Positions 50,969 to 56,483 of a stretch of 56,483 bases of DNA are shown here, piece after piece. This stretch comes from an uncultured Parabacteroides sp. (GTDB lineage: Bacteria; Bacteroidota; Bacteroidia; Bacteroidales; Tannerellaceae), in contig NZ_CAJJWO010000034.1 of NCBI RefSeq assembly GCF_905196875.1, forward strand, positions 1-56,483, in the 5' to 3' direction. The translations under genes were made by a program, and so were the position numbers. The notes below the pieces were generated by a model. The model was not told the DNA's origin and did no database searches. It worked only from the letters and a program-made list of their open reading frames with translations. How positions within the stretch are numbered: position 1 is the first letter of the stretch; every line of letters starts with the position of its first letter.

Positions 50969-52549
50969 ATGAAAAAACTAAATATACAAGTCGGAATTGT
51001 AGCGTTGTGTTCCCTGTTATTAGTAGGTTGTTCTGAAGATTTTATGAATAAACAACCTTCTGATCAACTCTCTAGTGAGACTTTTTATAAAAGTAAAGGT
51101 GATTTTGATATGGCTTTAACAGCTTGCTACGGTACATTGCAAAACCATGAATTATACACATGGTCTGTTCCTTATATGGAATGCATGACGGATAATGGGT
51201 ATACTTATCAAAATTATTTATCAAGTACTACTATTTCGCAAGGGCCTGTCAACTCGACATCTGGAGGAATTGATAGAATTTATAATGCTCAATATAAGAA
51301 TATAGTTCGTTACAACATCTTTTTGAAAAACCTAGATGAATATGTAGGTAGTGATATTACTGAAAGTGAACAAAATCAGATGGAAGCAGAAGTCAGATTG
51401 ATGAGAGCTATTTCTTATTTGGATTTATATTGTTATTATGGTTCTGTACCATTGGTTCTTGAACCATTAACTTATGAGACTCAGGATCAACCACGTGCAG
51501 AATCTACAGAGATATATAATCAGGTTATTACTGATGTTGATTTTGCAATAGCGAATCTATCAGATCATTCTTATAATGATGGAAAAGGACATCTTGTGAA
51601 AAATGCAGCACAGGTTATAAAAGCACGAGCTTTGCTTTTTGAAGCTTATGATGATAATGGTGTGGCTAAACAGGATATCATGTCTGAAGTGAAACAAATT
51701 ACCAGTGATATTATTAATACTGGATATTATCAAATTGCTTTGACATATAGGGCTTTATTCTGTGAAGATCAGGGGGAACAAAAAAATAATCCGGAATATA
51801 TATTTGCGGTAAATTATTTAGGTCCTAATAACAATGCAACCAGTTTTCATGATTGGGGTGTATTTGTTAATTATATTGGTACGGCTGATGCTGGTGGTGG
51901 TATTAATCCTCTAAAAAATCTGGTGAATGAATATGATTTTAAAGATGGTACATCTTTCTCTGAAAGTAATTCTCTATATAATCCGGATAATGTCTATGAG
52001 AACAGAGATCCACGTATGGCTAAAACAATGTTTTCCGGTACATGTGCTTTTGAAAATGGTTTTACTCATAAACCTTCCGGGGCTACTTTCACAGATTACT
52101 ATTTCTGGAAAATCATATCTGAAGATGATGCCCGCAATCCACGAGGTAACAATTGGTCTTCAAACTGGCCGTTGATGCGATACGCTGAAGTGCTGTTGAT
52201 GTATGCAGAAGCAGCCAATGAAGTAGATGGTCCTACGGATGCTGTGCGAAATGCAATAAACCAGGTAAGGGATAGAGCGGATGTAAAGATGCCCGCTATT
52301 CCGGCCGGTCTGACAAAAGATCAGATGCGTGAGAAAATCCGTAAGGAACGCCGCATCGAATTATGCTTCGAAGGTTTCCGTTTCAATGACTTGAAACGAT
52401 GGAAAATTGCAGAAGAACGTCTGAATATGACGGCAGAGCAGGCTGTTGTAGCCCGGAAATTTGAGAAACGTAATTATCATTGGCCTATTCCTCAGACTGA
52501 GATAAATAAGAGTAATGGCATTTTGAAACAAAATCCCGATTATCAATAG
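50969..52549 (+). CDS. SusD/RagB-like surface glycan-binding lipoprotein, PUL 2
   Basis: A 526-residue lipoprotein with lipobox LLLVGCSE (Cys near 21). It has the SusD fold: an N-terminal TPR-like part (YNIFLKNLDEYVG, EAEVRLMRAISYLDLYCYYG) and a C-terminal RagB/SusD part (PLMRYAEVLLMYAEAANEV, IRKERRIELCFEGFRFNDLK, ending in LKQNPDYQ). It should cap the SusC protein and bind its glycan at the surface. The first two thirds of the gene are markedly A/T-rich while the last third, from about 52100, looks like the surrounding DNA. A terminator follows directly. Confidence 0.96.
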   Translation: MKKLNIQVGIVALCSLLLVGCSEDFMNKQPSDQLSSETFYKSKGDFDMALTACYGTLQNHELYTWSVPYMECMTDNGYTYQNYLSSTTISQGPVNSTSGGIDRIYNAQYKNIVRYNIFLKNLDEYVGSDITESEQNQMEAEVRLMRAISYLDLYCYYGSVPLVLEPLTYETQDQPRAESTEIYNQVITDVDFAIANLSDHSYNDGKGHLVKNAAQVIKARALLFEAYDDNGVAKQDIMSEVKQITSDIINTGYYQIALTYRALFCEDQGEQKNNPEYIFAVNYLGPNNNATSFHDWGVFVNYIGTADAGGGINPLKNLVNEYDFKDGTSFSESNSLYNPDNVYENRDPRMAKTMFSGTCAFENGFTHKPSGATFTDYYFWKIISEDDARNPRGNNWSSNWPLMRYAEVLLMYAEAANEVDGPTDAVRNAINQVRDRADVKMPAIPAGLTKDQMREKIRKERRIELCFEGFRFNDLKRWKIAEERLNMTAEQAVVARKFEKRNYHWPIPQTEINKSNGILKQNPDYQ

Positions 52550-52557
52550 AATAAATA

Positions 52558-52600
52558 GAGTGTGTCTGTTATCATTTAGGAGAGAGGCACACTCTTCTTT
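52558..52600 (+). terminator. Intrinsic terminator after susD 2
   Basis: GAGTGTGTCT (52558-52567) pairs with AGGCACACTC (52585-52594) with one wobble, followed by TTCTTTT. It ends the susCD transcript eight bases after the stop codon. Confidence 0.8.
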
Positions 52601-52636
52601 TAAAAATCCGTGAGGAAATCTCATAGACATGAAATC

Positions 52637-52703
52637 GCAATAATAATCCACAGAATAGGCAATTATTTGCTATTCTTGTGAATGGTAAATGCTGTTATAT
52701 TTG
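52637..52703 (+). promoter_or_regulatory. Repeated intergenic element with a -7-like box, before GH95
   Basis: This is the second copy of the 67-base element at 18524. Here the dyad GAATAG/CTATTC (52653-52658, 52670-52675) is perfect. The element ends in the -7-like TATATTTG (52696-52703), 35 bases before the GH95-like gene. It probably carries the promoter and a regulator site for the GH95-GH38 unit. Confidence 0.55.
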
Positions 52704-52738
52704 AAACAGTCTTATTTGAGTCTTAATCTTTAAACAAT

Positions 52739-55003
52739 ATGAATAATAAATTAGTAATCTGTTTGGCTGCATGCAGTATGTTGTCGTTTTCTGCTTGTAG
52801 CAATGGGGATGGATTGCCGGAAAGTCAGGCAGAAAATATCATAGGAAAACACACTATCCGTTTTACGGCACCTCCGAAGCGGATACCCGCACCGCATTCG
52901 GTCGATGCTCCTTTGTTGGGGAATGGTTTTACCGGGGTTGCCTTGTCGGGAACGCCGGAGTCGCAGGTCTTTTATGTTGCCAGGAATGATTTCTGGAGAC
53001 TGAAGTCTGCTTTGGACGAATCATTTCCACTTGTCCTGGGTAAGATAGAACTGGATATCCCTCAATTGAAAGATGCCTCCTATTTGGTGGAACAACAGCT
53101 ATATGATGCCGTATCGACCGCCCGTTTTACCCAAGGAGATATTTCCGTTTCCTATAAAGCCTTTGTTCCTGCTACGGAAGATATGCTGATTGTGGATTTG
53201 AATATGGAAGGGGATGGTTCTGTGGAAGGTTCTGCCGGAATATCTTTCTTGGGGAAAGAAGAACAGATTTATAATCCGCCTCGTGAACGGATATTCCCCG
53301 ATGTCAGGGAGCATGAGACGAAACCGAATGGTATCGAGTATCTGTCCCGTGCCTTTGTAGACTCTGTCGATATACCGACTAAAGGAGCTATGGCGTTACG
53401 GGTGAGCGGATCTACGGATGGCAAATTCACCCTGGAACCGGGAAAAACGGTTCGTTTGGTGTGTGCCTTCTCCAGTAATTTCAAGAGTGACGATTGCGTG
53501 GCTACCGTCATAAAAAAAGTAGAAGATTTTACTCCGGCACGACAGGCTGAAATAGAGAAAAGCCATCGGGAATGGTGGCGGAATTATTGGGAAAAATCGT
53601 ATGTCAGCATACCGGATAGTGTAATAGAAAAACAATATTATCTATCTCTTTACGGTATGGGCGCCTGTAGCCGGGATATTGATTTTCCACCCTCTATTTT
53701 TGGTACCTGGATCACGAAGGAACGCCCTTACTGGAATGGAGACTATCATCTGAACTATAACCATATGGCCCCTTATTATGCGCTTTATTCAGCTAACAGA
53801 ATCGAGCAGGCAGATCCCTATTATATGCCTTTATTAGCTTCCATAGAACGGGGTAATTATTATTCGGAGAAAGTCACTGGCATTCCGGGGGGCATTTTGC
53901 TGCCTGTAGGTGCGGGACCATTAGGTGTTGAGACGACCCGCAGGACTCCGTTCATGGATACCTATTATTATGACTGGATTAAAAGTGGAAATATAGAAGA
54001 CGAAGGTATGTTTTGGGGACAAAAAAGCAATTCAGCTTATGCGGTTGTTAATATGTCTATGCAGTTTTATCATACCTGGGATGAAGCCTATACCCGGAAA
54101 GTGTATCCTTTCGTAAAAGGGGTTGCCACCTTTTGGGAGAATTACCTGACGCGTGAAGGTGACCGCTATGTCATTTATAATGATGCGATCCATGAAGGTA
54201 CGGTCGGGACGATGAATCCGATTCTTTCATTGGGACTGGTGCGGATGGTGATGCAGACCGTTTCTGACATGAGCGCTCTTTTGGGAGTCGATGAAGAAAA
54301 GAGAACGCAGTGGCAGTTTATCAAAGAACATCTTCCCGATTATCCGTTGCAGGAGCGAAACGGTAAGACAGTCTTCCGGTATACGGAAAAAGGTTGCGAC
54401 TGGTGGGACGGAAACACTCTGGGAATCCAGCATATTTATCCCGCAGGCCAGATCGGTCTGAATAGTGATCCCAAGTTGCTGGAGGTTGCTTATAACACAG
54501 TCGATGAAATGCAACGTTGGCTGGATTCTAATGGAAGTAACAGCTTTTTCCCGGCAGCCGTGCGGATCGGTTATAAGCCGGATAGTATCCTGGCTCGTTT
54601 GAACACTTATTCAAAACATACTTACCCGAATGGCTTTCAGCTAAATAACCCGCATGGTATCGAAAACTGGAGCACGGTACCCAATACGATCAACGAAATG
54701 CTCTGTATGGGACATCAGGATATTGTCCGTGTCTTTCCTGTATGGCCTCGCGATAAGGACGCGTCGTTCCATCAGATTCGGGTAGAAGGTGCCTTTTTGG
54801 TTTCTAGTGAACTGAAAGGCGGAGCAGTCACTTCTTTGACTCTTGTTAGTGAGAAAGGTCGCGATTTAACTTTACAGAATCCGTGGAAAGGTAAGAAAGT
54901 CGAGATTACAGACCCGGTTGCCGGTAAGAGAACCGTGGACGGTGATTTTATAAAAATGAAGACAGAGGCCGGTCAGACGTACTTGTTTACAATGGCCGAA
55001 TAA
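52739..55003 (+). CDS. GH95-like glycosidase (alpha-L-fucosidase / alpha-L-galactosidase type), lipoprotein
   Basis: A 754-residue lipoprotein (lipobox LSFSACSN, Cys near 20). The N-terminal beta-sandwich carries a GH95-like opening (DAPLLGNGFTGVALSG, ARNDFWRLKS). The (alpha/alpha)6 barrel includes WNGDYHLNYNHMAPYYALYS, which matches the HLNINxQMNYW region of GH95, and SFFPAAVRIGY. The C-terminal sandwich (VEGAFLVSSELKGGAVTSLT) is also typical. Key residues of GH95 lie in the barrel, but I cannot place each one here. Related families in the same clan are possible, so the sugar specificity, fucose or L-galactose, is tentative. The GH38-like gene starts 11 bases after its stop. It has its own promoter element, shared with the GH120 unit. 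Confidence 0.7.
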   Translation: MNNKLVICLAACSMLSFSACSNGDGLPESQAENIIGKHTIRFTAPPKRIPAPHSVDAPLLGNGFTGVALSGTPESQVFYVARNDFWRLKSALDESFPLVLGKIELDIPQLKDASYLVEQQLYDAVSTARFTQGDISVSYKAFVPATEDMLIVDLNMEGDGSVEGSAGISFLGKEEQIYNPPRERIFPDVREHETKPNGIEYLSRAFVDSVDIPTKGAMALRVSGSTDGKFTLEPGKTVRLVCAFSSNFKSDDCVATVIKKVEDFTPARQAEIEKSHREWWRNYWEKSYVSIPDSVIEKQYYLSLYGMGACSRDIDFPPSIFGTWITKERPYWNGDYHLNYNHMAPYYALYSANRIEQADPYYMPLLASIERGNYYSEKVTGIPGGILLPVGAGPLGVETTRRTPFMDTYYYDWIKSGNIEDEGMFWGQKSNSAYAVVNMSMQFYHTWDEAYTRKVYPFVKGVATFWENYLTREGDRYVIYNDAIHEGTVGTMNPILSLGLVRMVMQTVSDMSALLGVDEEKRTQWQFIKEHLPDYPLQERNGKTVFRYTEKGCDWWDGNTLGIQHIYPAGQIGLNSDPKLLEVAYNTVDEMQRWLDSNGSNSFFPAAVRIGYKPDSILARLNTYSKHTYPNGFQLNNPHGIENWSTVPNTINEMLCMGHQDIVRVFPVWPRDKDASFHQIRVEGAFLVSSELKGGAVTSLTLVSEKGRDLTLQNPWKGKKVEITDPVAGKRTVDGDFIKMKTEAGQTYLFTMAE

Positions 55004-55014
55004 AATTAAGTCCT

Positions 55015-56483
55015 ATGAAAATACGAAATATAAGCATAGCTATTTTGTGCATACTTCCTTTTCTTGTGAGAGGTCAGGCTCCGGAGGAATATAATCCCCA
55101 TGTAAAAGAAATAATAGTCATCTGTAAAACTCATTTTGACATAGGTTTTACACATCGTGTAAAAGATATCGTTAATTACTATCAGACAGATATGATAGAT
55201 AATGCGTTTAAGGCAATGGATGCTTCCGGAGATCTTCCGAAAGAGCAGCAATTTGCCTGGACACTTCCCGGATGGGTTCTGTCGAAGACGATGGAGGATT
55301 GGGACGGGCAGAATCCTGAACGGAAAAAGAAGCTGGAGGAAAAGTACAGATCAGGACAGATCATCTCTCATGCATTGCCGTTTACTATCACATCTGATAT
55401 CTGTGGATTGGAAGAGATGGTGAGAGGATTGGGCTTTTCTTCTGCGTTAAGCCGTAAGTATGACCTACCGCTTTCCCGTTCCGGTAAACTGACGGATGAA
55501 CCATCGCATACGGGGGCTTTGGCTACGGTTCTGGCTAATGCAGGTGTTAAGTTTTTACATATTGGCTGTAACTGGCCCAGTGGATTTGTTAAAACTCCAG
55601 GGCTGTTTTGGTGGGAAGGTCCTGATGGATCGCGTGTTCTAACCCTATATTCTCCTATCTATGGAACTAGTTACGGCCTGTATCCTGAAGCATGGACAAG
55701 CCCTGACGATCCGATGATCGGGAAAAACCTGATACCGGCAAAAGACTGGCCTTATAAGGTCTGGCCCGCCATATTAGTTACGGGTGATAACTCCGGACCT
55801 CCTACCGGCGAACAAATAAAAGCCATGTTTGAAGAAATAAAGGCAAAGATGCTCGGTGTCAATGTACACATGGGTACGATGGATGATTTTTATGATGCAA
55901 TGATGCAGGAGAATCCTGTATTACCCGTTGTAAAATCGGCTATGCCGGATACCTGGGTACATGGAGTGATGTGTGACCCCGGAGGTGTTCGTTTGTCACG
56001 TGAAGTCCGTTCGCTTATTTCTTCAGCAGAGGCATTGAATACACAGCTTAAATGCTGGGGTGTTGAAATGCCGTCTGTTTCCAAAGAGGTAGCAAATGCG
56101 TATGAAAAAATTGCTTTGTACGGGGAACATACCTGGGGAGGGTCCAAAGCGATAAGTGCTTATGGCGAAGCATTCTGTAAGTTGCCGGCTGAAGAATATA
56201 AAGATTTGGAAGCATCCTGGGAAGATAAGACCGATTATATCCGTGATGCGTCTGAAATTACGCAGGCTATAGCAACGTACGATCTGGCTTGTCTGGCTAA
56301 AAATGTGAAACGGAACAGTACCTCTTATGTCGTATATAATCCTTTACCCTGGGTTCGTTCCGGATTGGTGAAGGTTGGTAATCGGGTGATGTTTGTGAAG
56401 GATATTCCTTCCTGTGGCTATCGGACTATCCCAATGGACAATCCGGATGAGAGTATGCATGAAAGTAAATCAGCTTCCATAGA
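55015..56483 (+). CDS. GH38-like (DUF5054-type) exo-glycosidase, copy 3, truncated by the window end
   Basis: The gene opens at the ATG at 55015 and stays open to the last base, giving 489 residues. A signal peptide covers residues 1-21 (PFLVRGQA). It shares the GH38-like plan of the copies at 24633 and 40691: zinc ligands His40 and Asp42 in KTHFDIGFTH, candidate nucleophile in KLTDEPSHTG, FWWEGPDGSRVLTLYS, a GEHTWGG zinc-His motif, and PLPWVRSG at the start of the beta domains. It is clearly more divergent than those two are from each other, with an insert after YGLYPEAWTSPDDP. It is cotranscribed with the GH95-like gene 11 bases upstream. The missing part should encode the C-terminal sandwiches. 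Confidence 0.85.
   Translation, partial: MKIRNISIAILCILPFLVRGQAPEEYNPHVKEIIVICKTHFDIGFTHRVKDIVNYYQTDMIDNAFKAMDASGDLPKEQQFAWTLPGWVLSKTMEDWDGQNPERKKKLEEKYRSGQIISHALPFTITSDICGLEEMVRGLGFSSALSRKYDLPLSRSGKLTDEPSHTGALATVLANAGVKFLHIGCNWPSGFVKTPGLFWWEGPDGSRVLTLYSPIYGTSYGLYPEAWTSPDDPMIGKNLIPAKDWPYKVWPAILVTGDNSGPPTGEQIKAMFEEIKAKMLGVNVHMGTMDDFYDAMMQENPVLPVVKSAMPDTWVHGVMCDPGGVRLSREVRSLISSAEALNTQLKCWGVEMPSVSKEVANAYEKIALYGEHTWGGSKAISAYGEAFCKLPAEEYKDLEASWEDKTDYIRDASEITQAIATYDLACLAKNVKRNSTSYVVYNPLPWVRSGLVKVGNRVMFVKDIPSCGYRTIPMDNPDESMHESKSASI

Noticed and set aside
1..56483. CRISPR array, tRNA or rRNA genes, insertion sequences or prophage
   Set aside because: No regular direct repeats with spacers, no RNA gene signatures and no transposase or integrase frames were seen on either strand.

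Overview
The window is one stretch of a Bacteroidales chromosome, of the gut Bacteroides/Parabacteroides type. The evidence is two SusC/SusD outer-membrane pairs, each with a FecR-type anti-sigma factor, two ECF sigma factors, many secreted or lipoprotein glycoside hydrolases, promoter-like -7 elements of the TAnnTTTG type, and starts without strong Shine-Dalgarno sequences. All genes lie on the + strand. I see no tRNA, rRNA, CRISPR array or insertion sequence. A species cannot be named from the sequence alone.

Layout. (1) 89-7128: ECF sigma, FecR, STN-containing SusC and SusD, the regulatory and uptake head of polysaccharide utilisation locus 1. (2) 7246-7952: a decayed HU-like DNA-binding gene, followed by a terminator. 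(3) 8157-24519: enzyme block 1: GH120 with a CBM6-like insert, family A, a wrecked GH43, GH92, family B, GH120, GH43-CBM6, GH2. (4) 24633-31918: a tight GH38-like, A, B operon. (5) 32145-38586: GH43-F5/8C-FN3, GH2, GH3, closed by a terminator. (6) 38806-39354: a second ECF sigma gene. (7) 39461-46216: a LacI-type regulator, then an operon of a GH38-like enzyme, two UroD-fold methyltransferases and a corrinoid protein, closed by a terminator. (8) 46462-52549: FecR, SusC and SusD of a second system. (9) 52739-56483: a GH95-like enzyme and a third GH38-like enzyme that runs off the window.

How it may work together. The SusC/D pairs would bind and import glycan pieces, with STN-FecR-ECF relays sensing occupancy. 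The enzymes are nearly all exo-acting: beta-xylosidases (GH120 twice, GH3, perhaps GH43), alpha-mannosidase-like enzymes (GH92, GH38-like three times), GH2 enzymes and a GH95-like fucosidase/galactosidase. Families A and B are large exported proteins that I cannot assign. Each occurs twice, and they sit in an operon with a GH38-like gene, so they are good candidates for undescribed glycan-active enzymes.

The most interesting candidate system is 39.4-46.2 kb. A sugar-type LacI regulator has a 15-base operator-like motif repeated in its own promoter and in front of an operon joining a glycosidase to a complete-looking corrinoid methyl-transfer module. I infer a route that takes O-methyl groups off a methylated sugar after the glycosidase releases it. 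This cassette lies between the second ECF sigma gene and the FecR-SusC-SusD genes it would normally adjoin. Gene decay (HU-like pseudogene, GH43/family A fusion remnant) and repeated intergenic elements show that the locus has been remodelled by duplication and deletion.
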